A DNA stretch of 64,000 nucleotides, taken from the NCBI RefSeq assembly GCF_024580955.1, contig NZ_JANIKD010000003.1, positions 124,001 through 188,000 of the forward strand, given 5' to 3'. The DNA is from Corynebacterium sp. 122RC1. GTDB taxonomy: Bacteria; Actinomycetota; Actinomycetes; Mycobacteriales; Mycobacteriaceae. Under the pieces are notes generated by a model. The model searched no databases, was not told where the DNA came from, and was given only the letters and a program-made list of their open reading frames with translations. Of the stretch, positions 54,278 to 64,000 are shown in pieces; within the stretch, counting starts at the first letter, position 1; the number at the start of each line of letters is the position of its first letter. The position numbers and the translations under genes were made by a program.

Positions 54278-55148
54278 GGTTTTGGCAACGGGCCCGCTGG
54301 CATTGTTTGAGGATCGAGGACGCTTTGGATACGCCGCCACGGGCGTGGGGGCTTCCGGGGTGTTTGACCGCCTCTCCGCCGCCCGAGCCAATCATGCGGT
54401 TGGCAATCAGCCTCAGGCGCCTGTCCTTGAGGTGCTCATGGGTGGACTGCACTTGCGGTGCCTGCACAGGGCAATGGTGGCGGTGACCGGTACCCAAGCC
54501 ACAATCACCATCACTAAGGCGAATGGCTCCACGGTGCATAGCCCCACCAACTATGTGCTTGACCTGGAAGCTGGTGACGAAATCACACTCGGCCCCGCTG
54601 AATATGGGCTGCGGGCGTACCTCGCGGTTCGCGGCGGGTTTGCCGTGGAATGCGAGCTTGGCTCGGCAAGTTTTGACGTCCTTTCAGGGCTCGGACCTGC
54701 CCCGCTGAGCGTAGGCGATATCCTGCACGTGGATAACCTGGTGGAAGACCCCGCCTGGTGGCCGCAGATCCGCACGCTACCCACGTTGTGGAAGAGGATG
54801 GAACAGGAAACGCTCACGGTGATCCCTGGCCCGCGCCAGGATTGGTTCACCGCTGACTCCCTGCTGCTGTTTTTGCGTCAGGAGTACACGATCACCGCAG
54901 ACTCGAATCGTGTTGGCCTGCGCCTTCAGGGCGAGCAACCCTTGGAACGCTTCCGCACCGGAGAGTTGCAAAGTGAGGGCATGGTCCGGGGTTCCATCCA
55001 GGTCCCACCCAATGGGCAGCCAGTGGTGTTCGGCCCGGACCACCCCGTGACCGGCGGCTATCCGGTGATCGCGGTCCTCACATCGCGAAGTTGCGACCGT
55101 GCCGCGCAGCTCGGACCCGGCGACACCGTTCGTTTCCACTTGGCCTAG
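54270..55148 (+). CDS. pxpC: 5-oxoprolinase subunit C (KipA, biotin-dependent carboxylase-like)
   Basis: The 292-residue protein matches KipA/AHS2 (GPLALFEDRGRFGYAATGVG, DRLSAARANHAVGN, LAVRGGFAVECELGSASFD). A C-terminal GGYPVIAVLTSRSCDRAAQL closes the domain. It pairs with KipI in the oxoprolinase complex. It overlaps pxpB by eight bases. The stop overlaps the convergent GNAT gene by CTAG. Confidence 0.95.
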   Translation: MFEVLATGPLALFEDRGRFGYAATGVGASGVFDRLSAARANHAVGNQPQAPVLEVLMGGLHLRCLHRAMVAVTGTQATITITKANGSTVHSPTNYVLDLEAGDEITLGPAEYGLRAYLAVRGGFAVECELGSASFDVLSGLGPAPLSVGDILHVDNLVEDPAWWPQIRTLPTLWKRMEQETLTVIPGPRQDWFTADSLLLFLRQEYTITADSNRVGLRLQGEQPLERFRTGELQSEGMVRGSIQVPPNGQPVVFGPDHPVTGGYPVIAVLTSRSCDRAAQLGPGDTVRFHLA

Positions 55149-55726
55149 TGGCCTCCTCCGGGGTGAACGCCCGCGGCGGTGGCGTCGGAAATCTCCGGCT
55201 TCGGGAGGAGCTTTTCGTAGATGTCGGTGTCGCGCCACTGCCCCGCGAGCTCCCCGTAGGTCATTTTTGCGAGGTGGGAGAAAGTGCCCACTTTTTCAAA
55301 GCCGCGGGAGAGATGTAGTTTTGCGGAACCCTCGTTTTCCGGGAAGATCCACGAGTGGATGGACCATTTCCCCAGTTCAATACACTTGTCAATGAGCGCA
55401 TCCAACAGCGCCCCGCCGATTCCACGGCCGGCGGCGTCGGGGTGCATGTAAATGGAGTCTTCTACCACGCCATGGAACACCCGGCGCGTGGAGATGGGTG
55501 CGGCGGAGACCCAGCCGAGGAGTTTTTCGTCGTCGTCAGCTTCCACGGCCACAAACACCGTCCCGGGCAGTTTCGCGGTGGAGAAGTGCTCCCAACTGGG
55601 TGCCTCAGTCTCATAGGACGCGTGCCCGGTGCCGAGGCCTAACAGGTAGATCTGCTGCACTTGGCCGAAGTCGGTGCGGCGGAATGGGCGAATCACAAAG
55701 TCGCGGCCGGAATCCAAGCTAGTCAT
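55145..55726 (-). CDS. GNAT-family N-acetyltransferase
   Basis: The 193-residue protein has the GNAT fold with the acetyl-CoA loop DAAGRGIGGALLDALI, preceded by VVEDSIYMHP and followed by WIFPENEGSAKLHLSRGFEKVGTF. This layout is closest to the phosphinothricin-acetyltransferase-like (Pat/YncA) group, but the substrate is unknown. A His/Gly-rich tail (GVHPGGGH) ends it. ATG 55726 was chosen; a TTG two codons earlier is less likely. Confidence 0.88.
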   Translation of the reverse strand: MTSLDSGRDFVIRPFRRTDFGQVQQIYLLGLGTGHASYETEAPSWEHFSTAKLPGTVFVAVEADDDEKLLGWVSAAPISTRRVFHGVVEDSIYMHPDAAGRGIGGALLDALIDKCIELGKWSIHSWIFPENEGSAKLHLSRGFEKVGTFSHLAKMTYGELAGQWRDTDIYEKLLPKPEISDATAAGVHPGGGH

Positions 55727-55744
55727 AACCAAGTATTGTTCCTT

Positions 55745-56407
55745 CTATTTCCGCTTCCTGCCACCTCGGTTGCCGCTGGCCTTTTTCGCGGGGCGTTGTC
55801 CTGGCTTTTTCACCCGCTTCTTCGTTGGTTTCTTCCGCTGATCGGCCTGGCGTGAGGAGGCCAGAGTGCGCCCCTTTGCAATGCCCACGAAGTCCTGAAT
55901 CATCTCCCCATCATCAGTTTTGTGCCACACTAACGCGATCTGCGTGGCAAAATCCGCCCCGGCGAGCTCGCGATGTTCAATCTGCTTTCCAGACAGCACC
56001 TTTAGCAAGGGTCGCGGGCCGGTTGCGTAGCCGACGTTCGCAGCCACCACACCGAGCGCATCCCGCAGCGCCGCGATGTCTCCAGGGGCTGCACTTGGAA
56101 ACAGATAGTTGGCGTGTTCCCCGGCGAGCTCCGCCACGGGAACGGGTTCAAAAAGAGTGAGGGTGTGCTCTTTTGGCAGCGCCACACCTGGACTCTCCTC
56201 GTACAGGCGCACCAGGTGGAGAGTATCGCTGAGGGCACGCTCGTCCGGCAGGCGTACTAAGGCCAGGTTGGTGGGGTCGCTTGGGTCCAGGAGTTGGGCC
56301 AGAGGGTCATCGCTCGGGGTGGTTTCCAAGCCGTAGGTGGTGCGGTCACGGTAGCGTTCAAACCACTTGCCGGGCTCGGTGCCAGTCACAAAAGATAGGT
56401 GCAGCAT
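55745..56407 (-). CDS. Orphan LysR-type effector-binding domain protein with basic tail
   Basis: The 220-residue protein resembles only the substrate-binding half of LysR regulators (LHLSFVTGTEPGKWFERYRD, TNLALVRLPDERALSDTLHL, ANVGYATGPRPLLKVLSG). The helix-turn-helix half is missing. Instead the last 35 residues are strongly basic (KKPTKKRVKKPGQRPAKK), which could bind nucleic acid. Similar DNA-binding-domain-free proteins occur in corynebacteria next to a DUF5997 gene. The start is ATG 56407, 24 bases from the divergent start; TAGCAT eight bases upstream suggests a leaderless mRNA. Confidence 0.8.
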   Translation of the reverse strand: MLHLSFVTGTEPGKWFERYRDRTTYGLETTPSDDPLAQLLDPSDPTNLALVRLPDERALSDTLHLVRLYEESPGVALPKEHTLTLFEPVPVAELAGEHANYLFPSAAPGDIAALRDALGVVAANVGYATGPRPLLKVLSGKQIEHRELAGADFATQIALVWHKTDDGEMIQDFVGIAKGRTLASSRQADQRKKPTKKRVKKPGQRPAKKASGNRGGRKRK

Positions 56408-56431
56408 GCACGCAATGCTACCGTTGTGGTT

Positions 56432-56833
56432 GTGAATGAAGAATCTGTGCGCAAGCCGTCTGGCACCGCAATGAAACCCCAGACCGCAGCAAAGAAGCTC
56501 GGCATCTACCTGCCAGCCACTCCAGAGGAGTTCCAAGCAAACGCTTTGACCCATGATGAATTTGTGGCCCTTCAACAAAACCCACCACAGTGGCTGGTTG
56601 ACTTGCGCCGTGAAGGCCCGCACCCCCGCCCCGTGGTGGCACAAAAACTCGGCATCACCATCACCGCATTGAAGCGCAATGACTACGACCGCGCGCTCAC
56701 CACTGCGGAAATCAAAGCATTGCTGGCGGATCAGCCCACCTGGCTGCGCGAGGCCCGCACTGCCCTAGCCCAAGCCCGCGTTGAGCGCGGCGAGGTTACG
56801 GCGGATCCTACCGACGAGGCCGAATCTCAATAA
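56432..56833 (+). CDS. DUF5997 family protein
   Basis: The protein of about 133 residues contains [40 protein letters not shown] and NDYDRALTTAEIKALLADQP, which match DUF5997, a small actinobacterial family of unknown function. It is soluble and without cysteine. GTG 56432 is used; ATG 56471 (MKPQTAAKKLG) is the alternative and may be the true start. Divergence from the orphan LysR-type gene by only 24 bases suggests joint regulation. A perfect terminator follows. Confidence 0.85.
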   Translation: MNEESVRKPSGTAMKPQTAAKKLGIYLPATPEEFQANALTHDEFVALQQNPPQWLVDLRREGPHPRPVVAQKLGITITALKRNDYDRALTTAEIKALLADQPTWLREARTALAQARVERGEVTADPTDEAESQ

Positions 56834-56846
56834 ACAAACCTTTTGT

Positions 56847-56875
56847 AACCCACACCACACGGTGTGGGTTTTTCT
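56847..56875 (+). terminator. Intrinsic terminator after the DUF5997 gene
   Basis: AACCCACACC, loop ACAC, GGTGTGGGTT and a T-rich end make a perfect ten-base stem 13 bases after the stop. The following tetR gene must therefore have its own promoter. Confidence 0.93.
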
Positions 56876-56888
56876 GTTGTTTTCATAC

Positions 56889-56921
56889 TTTTTGCACTCG
56901 GTGCAAAAACAGGATTATGCT
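56889..56921 (+). promoter_or_regulatory. Promoter and operator of the tetR-MFS operon
   Basis: TTGCAC (56892-56897), 18 bases, TATGCT (56916-56921). The perfect inverted repeat TTTTTGCAC-TCG-GTGCAAAAA (56889-56909) covers the -35, the classic position for TetR autorepression. The -10 is six bases before ATG 56928, so the mRNA is probably leaderless. Confidence 0.75.
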
Positions 56922-56927
56922 CAAGCC

Positions 56928-59151
<2,224 letters not shown>

Positions 59152-59169
59152 GCGCCAAACGCAACACAA

Positions 59170-59206
59170 AGGGCCTGGCTCCGAACCAAAACCGGAACCA
59201 GGCCCT
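59170..59206. terminator. Hairpin between convergent MFS and glyA genes
   Basis: AGGGCCTGG and CCAGGCCCT pair, extended inward by TCCG/CGGA with one mismatch. T-residues follow weakly on the minus strand, so it mainly serves glyA, and perhaps both directions. Confidence 0.8.
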
Positions 59207-59229
59207 AAATGTTTCACAGACCGAAGCTT

Positions 59230-60519
59230 TTAGACGAGCTTCCACTCCTCCAAGCCTGGGTAGAGAGGAATCTCCTCAGCCAACGCGGTCACGCGAGCAC
59301 GCAGCGACTCCACATCGGCCTGAGCACCACCGATGAGGGCCTCAGCGATGATATCTGCCACCTTGGCGAACGCCTGGGCATCAAAGCCACGGGTAGCCAG
59401 CGCTGGAGTACCGATGCGCAGGCCGGAGGTCACCATTGGTGGGCGTGGGTCGAACGGCACCGCGTTGCGGTTCACCGTGATGCCCACCTCATGGAGCAGA
59501 TCCTCGGCTTGCTGGCCGTCGAGCTGGGAATTACGCAGGTCAACCAGCACCAAGTGCACGTCGGTGCCACCGGTGAGGACGTCCACACCTGCCGCCTTGA
59601 CGTCGTCGGCAGTGAGACGCTCCGCGATGATCTTCGCGCCCTCAATGGTGCGCTCCTGGCGCTCCTTGAACTCTGGGGTACCGGCGAACTTCATGGCCAC
59701 GGCCTTCGCCGCGACTGCATGCATGAGCGGGCCGCCCTGCTGGCCAGGGAAAACAGCGGAGTTGAGCTTCTTCGCCCACTCCTGCTTCGCCAGAATCATG
59801 CCGGAGCGTGGGCCGCCCAAAGTCTTGTGGACGGTGGTGGAAACAACGTCGGCGTGTGGAACCGGGGATGGGTGCAGCCCGGCGGCAACCAGACCCGCGA
59901 AGTGCGCCATGTCCACCCACAGCTTCGCGCCAACTTCATCCGCAATGGAGCGGAATGCGGCGAAATCCTGCTGGCGTGGGTACGCGGACCAACCGGCGAT
60001 CAGCACCTGGGGCTTCTCCTCCAGGGCCATCTCGCGGACCTTGTCCATGTCCAGGCGCATCGTCTCTGGATCAACGCCGTATGCGGCAACTTCGTACAGC
60101 TTGCCGGAGAAATTGAGGTGCATGCCGTGGGTGAGGTGGCCGCCGTGGGCCAGGGAAAGGCCCATGATCTTCTCACCGGGGTTTGCCAGGGCCATCAGCA
60201 CAGCGGCGTTTGCCTGCGCACCGGCGTGGGGCTGCACGTTTGCGAACTCGGCACCAAACAAGGCCTTTGCGCGATCGCGCGCGAGGTCCTCCACAACGTC
60301 AGCGTTCTCACAGCCGCCGTAGTAGCGGCGCCCTGGGTAGCCTTCGGCGTATTTGTTGGTAAACACCGAGCCCTGAGCCTGCAGGACTGCGCGTGGCACA
60401 AAGTTTTCCGATGCAATCATTTCCAGGGTGTTGCGCTGGCGGGCCAGCTCCCCGGAGATAGCACCCGCTACCTCGGGGTCGAACTCGCTCAGTTCTTGGT
60501 AGCGAATGTCTTGTGTCAT
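59230..60519 (-). CDS. glyA: Serine hydroxymethyltransferase
   Basis: The 429-residue PLP enzyme has [12 protein letters not shown], the folate-site region [20 protein letters not shown] and the PLP lysine K232 in [16 protein letters not shown]. It converts serine and tetrahydrofolate to glycine and methylene-THF. ATG 60519 ([11 protein letters not shown]) has AAAGG at normal spacing. It has a leader of about 120 bases with a predicted three-way-junction RNA. It is divergent from coaA. Confidence 0.96.
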   Translation of the reverse strand: MTQDIRYQELSEFDPEVAGAISGELARQRNTLEMIASENFVPRAVLQAQGSVFTNKYAEGYPGRRYYGGCENADVVEDLARDRAKALFGAEFANVQPHAGAQANAAVLMALANPGEKIMGLSLAHGGHLTHGMHLNFSGKLYEVAAYGVDPETMRLDMDKVREMALEEKPQVLIAGWSAYPRQQDFAAFRSIADEVGAKLWVDMAHFAGLVAAGLHPSPVPHADVVSTTVHKTLGGPRSGMILAKQEWAKKLNSAVFPGQQGGPLMHAVAAKAVAMKFAGTPEFKERQERTIEGAKIIAERLTADDVKAAGVDVLTGGTDVHLVLVDLRNSQLDGQQAEDLLHEVGITVNRNAVPFDPRPPMVTSGLRIGTPALATRGFDAQAFAKVADIIAEALIGGAQADVESLRARVTALAEEIPLYPGLEEWKLV

Positions 60520-60556
60520 GGCAAAGCCAAACCTTTCAGTTGGAACTTTCAAAGTG

Positions 60557-60610
60557 AGCGCACCTTCCCGGCACCCGCCGAGTGGCAGCTACCAAAGCCA
60601 CCAGTGCGCT
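60557..60610 (-). ncRNA. Predicted three-way-junction RNA in the glyA leader
   Basis: In the minus-strand transcript AGCGCAC (5' arm, 60604-60610) pairs with GTGCGCT (3' arm, 60557-60563) over seven bases. The enclosed sequence folds into hairpin GTGGC/GCCAC (60597-60601 with 60582-60586) and hairpin CGGC/GCCG (60577-60580 with 60569-60572, loop GGGT). GGAAG joins back to the closing stem. Such a closed junction 40 bases before the start codon looks like a regulatory leader. It does not match a riboswitch class I can name with confidence. Confidence 0.45.
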
Positions 60611-60647
60611 GTTGTGACAATCCCGATGCGGCATGAGTCAAGGCCCA

Positions 60648-60677
60648 AGTGTAATGCCTAGATCTCAACGAACTCAA
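60648..60677 (-). promoter_or_regulatory. glyA promoter
   Basis: TTGAGT (60672-60677), an 18-base spacer and TACACT (60648-60653) on the minus strand place the glyA transcription start near 60641. This gives a 5' leader of about 120 bases. The rest of the 281-base glyA/coaA gap holds no gene I can support. Confidence 0.55.
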
Positions 60678-60800
60678 AGGGAGCCGACGTGCGCATGGGC
60701 CAGAGGAATGCAGGCTGCTGGCGCGCGGGAGGAGGCAGAAGACCGGGGCTACCCATGGAGCAATTTCGCTACTGCACGTCAAGCAGGCACAATGGGGGCT

Positions 60801-61727
60801 ATGGCTCGTATCAAGGACTCCTCGCCATACCTCGACTTTGATCGGGACGCATGGCGCATGCTGCGGCAATCCATGCCCCAGGTGCTCACCGAAGAAGAGG
60901 TGGTGGAGCTTCGCGGTATCGGTGAAAACATCGACCTTGAGGAAGTGGCGGAAGTCTACCTCCCGCTTTCCCGTTTAATCCACATGCAAGTCCAGGCGCG
61001 CCAAGAACTCATCTCCCTCACCGAGGCCTTTCTTGGTGAAGAGCCCGCGCACGTGCCGTTCATCATCGGTGTTGCAGGTTCCGTCGCGGTGGGAAAATCT
61101 ACCACTGCACGCCTCCTCCAGGTGCTGCTGCAGCGCTGGGAATCCCACCCGCGGGTGGACCTTGTCACCACCGACGGTTTCCTGTTCCCCGCCTCTGAAC
61201 TCACCAAGATGGGGATCATGAACCGCAAAGGCTACCCGGAGAGCTATGACACCCGCGCGTTGCTGCGCTTTGTCACAGACGTGAAATCCGGCAAGGCCAA
61301 CGTGAGCGCCCCGGTGTATTCCCACACCGCATACGATCGCGTACCGGACGAACACATCTTGGTGAACAGGCCGGACATCCTCATCCTGGAGGGCCTGAAC
61401 GTACTGCAAACCGGCCCCACGCTCACGGTGTCAGACCTCTTTGATTTCAGCGTGTACGTGGATGCGCATACCACTGACATCGAGCGCTGGTACATTGACC
61501 GCTTCCTGGAACTGCGCAGCTCTGCCTTCCGCGCCCCCGGCGCGCACTTTTCCCACTACGCGGACATGACGGACAAGGAAGCTATCGCGGAGGCTCGCCG
61601 TATCTGGCAATCAATTAACCTCCCGAACCTCGTGGAAAACATCTTGCCCACCCGCGTTCGTGCCTCACTCGTGCTGGCCAAAGGTGCTGATCACCTGGTC
61701 AAGCGGGTCCGGATGCGCAAACTCTAG
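60801..61727 (+). CDS. coaA: Pantothenate kinase type I
   Basis: The 308-residue enzyme has Walker [46 protein letters not shown] and [12 protein letters not shown], all typical of CoaA. It phosphorylates pantothenate, the regulated first step of coenzyme A synthesis. The N-terminal [14 protein letters not shown] is conserved. ATG 60801 is used; ATG 60792 is possible. Its stop overlaps the convergent flavodoxin-like gene by CTAG. Confidence 0.95.
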   Translation: MARIKDSSPYLDFDRDAWRMLRQSMPQVLTEEEVVELRGIGENIDLEEVAEVYLPLSRLIHMQVQARQELISLTEAFLGEEPAHVPFIIGVAGSVAVGKSTTARLLQVLLQRWESHPRVDLVTTDGFLFPASELTKMGIMNRKGYPESYDTRALLRFVTDVKSGKANVSAPVYSHTAYDRVPDEHILVNRPDILILEGLNVLQTGPTLTVSDLFDFSVYVDAHTTDIERWYIDRFLELRSSAFRAPGAHFSHYADMTDKEAIAEARRIWQSINLPNLVENILPTRVRASLVLAKGADHLVKRVRMRKL

Positions 61728-62218
61728 CGCAGGGATTGCACCCACTGGACAATCGGCTGTAGCTCCGCAAAATCCAAACGGTCAGTGTCAGTGCCCATCG
61801 CTGCGATCATTGCTTTGTCATTCGCAGATTTCACCGGCTTCGCGCGCAGCATTGTGCTGATAGAGGCCAGGGTGGCGCGGTGGGCGGTGCTCATGGTGCT
61901 GAACTCCAACTTGCCCGGCAGGTAAAAGCGGGCTACGTGTTCCGGCACCAGTTTGCGCAGGGAGTCTTTTTCGCGGGCAACATCGAGCAGGGTCATGCCC
62001 ACAGCCGCCACTGCAACTGGCCTGCCCACAATCTTCCTTGCATAGGTAGCGGCCTGCACCACCGGCCCGTGGACCGGGGAAAGGGCGATGACCGGGGTGG
62101 CGTCGTCGGGGAGCGGAACTTCCAAAGGGTGCGCGGAGGTATTCAGCAACTCTGCGAGATGCTCTGCATAGTTCTGCGTGGAGCCGTAAACGGAGAAGTA
62201 ACGGATATGTGCGTGCAT
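61724..62218 (-). CDS. Flavodoxin-domain-like protein
   Basis: The 164-residue protein starts [20 protein letters not shown], resembling the phosphate-binding loop of flavodoxins, and continues with [20 protein letters not shown] and [20 protein letters not shown], like the flavodoxin_5/HemG group. The usual ring-stacking aromatic residues cannot be placed, so FMN binding is uncertain. It starts three bases downstream of uppS and is probably co-transcribed. Function unknown. Confidence 0.7.
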   Translation of the reverse strand: MHAHIRYFSVYGSTQNYAEHLAELLNTSAHPLEVPLPDDATPVIALSPVHGPVVQAATYARKIVGRPVAVAAVGMTLLDVAREKDSLRKLVPEHVARFYLPGKLEFSTMSTAHRATLASISTMLRAKPVKSANDKAMIAAMGTDTDRLDFAELQPIVQWVQSLR

Positions 62219-62220
62219 GA

Positions 62221-63006
62221 TTATTTGCCAAACCTGCGGCTGCGCTTGGAGTAATCGCGCAATGCGCGCAGAAAGTCAGTGCGGCGGAATGCCGGCCAGT
62301 AGGTGTCTGTGAACCAGATTTCGGAATAGGCGGATTGCCACAAAAGGAACCCCGAAAGGCGCTGCTCGCCGGAGGTGCGGATGACGAGGTCGGGGTCTGG
62401 TTGCCCCGAGGTGTAGAGGTGCGAGGAAATCGCGTCTACGCTTAACTTGTTCGCCGCCTGGTCCAGCCCACTACCAGCTTGGGCCTCTTCGAGCAGGTAG
62501 GAGCGCACGGCGTCTACAATTTCTTGGCGCCCGCCGTAGCCGACGGCAACATTGACGTTCACCCCAGTGTGTGAAGCGGTGGTATCTGCTGCCTCGCGCA
62601 GGCGGCGCGCAACTGGCTCGGGCAGTAGGTCAAGGTGCCCCACCAGGCGTACGCGGCAGTTCGTCTCTTTCAGGGCGAGTTCATCTACCACATCGCCGAT
62701 GATGTCAAACAGGAGGTCCAGCTCGGAGGAATCGCGCCCCAGGTTCTCCGTTGAAAGCAGGTACACGGTGACGAGCTGCACGTCCGTGGTTTGACACCAG
62801 CGCACCATCTCGCCGATCTTCTTCGCTCCCACCCGGTGCCCGTGGGACACGTCCGCAAAGCCGGCCTCGATTGCCCAGCGGCGATTGCCGTCACACATGA
62901 TCGCCACATGCTGCGGCTGTGCCACGCCTTCGAGCTCGCGCAAAAGCCGGCGCTCGTACAGCGGGTAGAGCACCTGGGAAACGATTGCGCGAAGCTTCTT
63001 TGGCAC
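62221..63006 (-). CDS. uppS: Short-chain cis-isoprenyl diphosphate synthase (UppS family)
   Basis: The 261-residue protein has the cis-prenyltransferase regions: HVAIMCDGNRRWAIEAGF, VTVYLLSTENLGRDSSEL and DLVIRTSGEQRLSGFLLWQ, YSEIWFTDTYWPAFRRTDFL. It adds isoprene units with cis geometry. The Rv1086 relative makes Z,E-farnesyl diphosphate, the starter for decaprenyl phosphate. The same location near coaA/mca supports that type, but product length is not readable from sequence. ATG 63006 has GGAGCC nearby. Confidence 0.92.
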   Translation of the reverse strand: MPKKLRAIVSQVLYPLYERRLLRELEGVAQPQHVAIMCDGNRRWAIEAGFADVSHGHRVGAKKIGEMVRWCQTTDVQLVTVYLLSTENLGRDSSELDLLFDIIGDVVDELALKETNCRVRLVGHLDLLPEPVARRLREAADTTASHTGVNVNVAVGYGGRQEIVDAVRSYLLEEAQAGSGLDQAANKLSVDAISSHLYTSGQPDPDLVIRTSGEQRLSGFLLWQSAYSEIWFTDTYWPAFRRTDFLRALRDYSKRSRRFGK

Positions 63007-63017
63007 GGTTGGCTCCT

Positions 63018-63290
63018 TTAGAACCAGTACTTCTTGCGCTGGTCCAGTACGCCGGCCTCTGCCATCGCAGCATCAAGCGCCGCTGCGTCAAACGGATCAA
63101 TGCCGTGAGTCTCAGCGAACATGCGGCGGCGATTCATCCGGCTGTAACGGCGATGAAACGCCCAACCAATGAACAGCACTGCCACCAAGAGCGCAACCAC
63201 TACGAACCAGCCCACCGGCGAGGCCTTACCAAACTCCGAGCCCACAGGGCCCGGGCCTTGTTGGGCCAAAAAGTGCAGTTGATCAATCAT
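63018..63290 (-). CDS. Small single-helix membrane protein
   Basis: The 90-residue protein has a short N-terminus with FLAQQGPGPVGSEFG, one membrane helix (PVGWFVVVALLVAVLFIGWAF) and a cytosolic basic and helical tail (RRRMFAETHGIDPFDAAALD, ending QRKKYWF). Similar proteins lie between mca and uppS in mycobacteria (Rv1083). Function unknown. ATG 63290 is favoured; GTG 63311 would add seven residues. Confidence 0.7.
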   Translation of the reverse strand: MIDQLHFLAQQGPGPVGSEFGKASPVGWFVVVALLVAVLFIGWAFHRRYSRMNRRRMFAETHGIDPFDAAALDAAMAEAGVLDQRKKYWF

Positions 63291-63472
63291 CGCAGGCAGT
63301 CCAGCTTTCACTCGAGGTGCTGCACACTATCGGTGCAGCATGGTTTTGCAAGCATTGCATTTTGCTCTCTTGAGTCTACGATACCCCTCGGCGTCTGCGT
63401 ACAGCACGCAGGTACCACGCAGGTACAAGAGTGGGAACCACTGCAAGCAGCGGTTGCAACCCGCGCATGCCC

Positions 63473-64000
63473 TTAGAGCCCAGCAAAGAGATCCGTTTCC
63501 GGCAATTCGGTGCTCACCCTCGTCCGCGCCAGCTCGAACTCCTCGGTGGGCCACAGGCGACGTTGGACGTCGGTAGGCGTTGCAAAGAACGCCCCGGCAG
63601 GGTCGATCTGGGTTGCGTGGGCGCGCAGGGCGGCGTCGCGCGCGTCAAAGAATTCGGCAGCGTTGATCTGGGTGGTTACTCGCGCCATGATGTCTGCCTT
63701 GTGCTCCTCCCAGCGCGCCAGCATGTCCTCATACGGGCTGGGTTGCTGCTGGCTGAGGAGCAAATCGTGAAACATCTTCATGCGCTGGCGGATAAAGCCG
63801 TGCGTGTAGTAAAGCTTCTTCGGCTCCCAGGGTTCCCCCAACTCCAAGTGGTAGGTGGGATCACCCGCGCGTTCCCAAGCGATCATGGAGACCTCGTGGA
63901 CTTTGAGGTGGTCAGGGTGCGGGTATCCCCCGTTTTCGTCGTAGGTAATGATCACCTCTGGGCGAAACTCCCGAATCACTTGCACTACCTTTTGCACCAC
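63473..64000 (-). CDS. mca: Mycothiol S-conjugate amidase, C-terminal part (cut by window edge)
   Basis: The visible 175 residues contain VIITYDENGGYPHPDHLKVH, a zinc-ligand region of LmbE-type deacetylases, then YYTHGFIRQRMKMFHDLL and the C-terminal IDPAGAFFATPTDVQRRLWP typical of Mca. The N-terminal third with HPDDE is beyond position 64000. Mca splits mycothiol conjugates to export mercapturic acids. It is paralogous to mshB at 18889. The 160-base gap after its stop (63312-63472) holds an 11-base direct repeat of ACGCAGGTACC type but no gene. Confidence 0.9.
   Translation of the reverse strand: MVQKVVQVIREFRPEVIITYDENGGYPHPDHLKVHEVSMIAWERAGDPTYHLELGEPWEPKKLYYTHGFIRQRMKMFHDLLLSQQQPSPYEDMLARWEEHKADIMARVTTQINAAEFFDARDAALRAHATQIDPAGAFFATPTDVQRRLWPTEEFELARTRVSTELPETDLFAGL

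Noticed and set aside
60557..60610. ZTP (pfl) riboswitch call for the glyA leader
   Set aside because: ACTGG and CCGGGAAG resemble part of the core, but the essential CCGCCTGGGC 3' element and its pseudoknot partner are not found downstream.

Overview
The window is chromosomal DNA of a Corynebacterium-type actinobacterium, about 60 % G+C by eye. The evidence is gene content and order: mycothiol enzymes (mshB, mca), an lpqW-like lipoprotein, a corynebacterial/mycobacterial-type dapD, gpgS next to a folP2-type gene, a short isoprenyl synthase, and blocks typA-lpqW-mshB-fdxC-dapC and glyA-coaA-uppS-mca of the kind known from Mycobacterium and Corynebacterium. No rRNA, tRNA, CRISPR array, IS element or prophage was recognised. 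No search could be run, so family calls rest on motifs read by eye.

Layout. 1-5.3 kb: an edge-cut lipoprotein, a soluble MgtE-N/CBS protein, a DUF1003 membrane protein, the Mrp ATPase, tatB, the anti-sigma/sigE pair and an O-methyltransferase. 5.3-9.2 kb: glycogen genes glgC and glgA (divergent) and a GH32-like protein that seems to have lost catalytic residues. 9.2-18.5 kb: an RlmA-like methyltransferase, a DUF3117 protein, gpgS, folP2, a LOG protein, then the succinylase branch of diaminopimelate/lysine synthesis (dapE, two dapD paralogues around an amino-acid permease, dapC) and ferredoxin fdxC. 18.5-24.3 kb: mshB, lpqW, an HNH/DUF222 protein and typA. 24.4-30.7 kb: a secreted protein, a DUF402 protein and a four-gene dipeptide ABC transporter. 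30.9-34.8 kb: a TPP-riboswitch-controlled thiamine/HMP ECF transporter with a P-loop kinase, then a ZIP metal transporter. 34.9-36.7 kb: DUF808 and patatin genes. 36.9-39.4 kb: a two-gene accessory island, an XRE-type regulator followed by an Abi_2/HEPN protein with an extra C-terminal domain. 39.5-50.7 kb: ychF, a metP/metS symporter pair, an AI-2E family protein, a DUF6542 protein, ispH, xseAB, a DUF4245 protein, glpX, fumC. 50.7-55.1 kb: a GntR-controlled 5-oxoproline module (NRAMP-like transporter plus pxpABC). 55.1-59.2 kb: GNAT, an orphan LysR-type effector domain, DUF5997, and a TetR-MFS efflux operon. 59.2-64 kb: glyA, coaA, a flavodoxin-like protein, uppS, a small membrane protein and the end of mca.

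The backbone is compact. Nine of thirteen convergent gene pairs overlap at their stops, five by exactly four bases (CTAG or TTAG). Three of the other four have a terminator-like hairpin. The exception is the patatin/Abi junction, which fits the island being a later insertion. Several promoters appear to give leaderless mRNAs, with the -10 box six or seven bases before the start codon.

The best candidates for something undescribed are the XRE/HEPN island with its operator-like promoters, the three-way-junction RNA in the glyA leader, the NRAMP-like transporter without metal ligands in the oxoprolinase operon, and the GH32 pseudoenzyme beside glgA.
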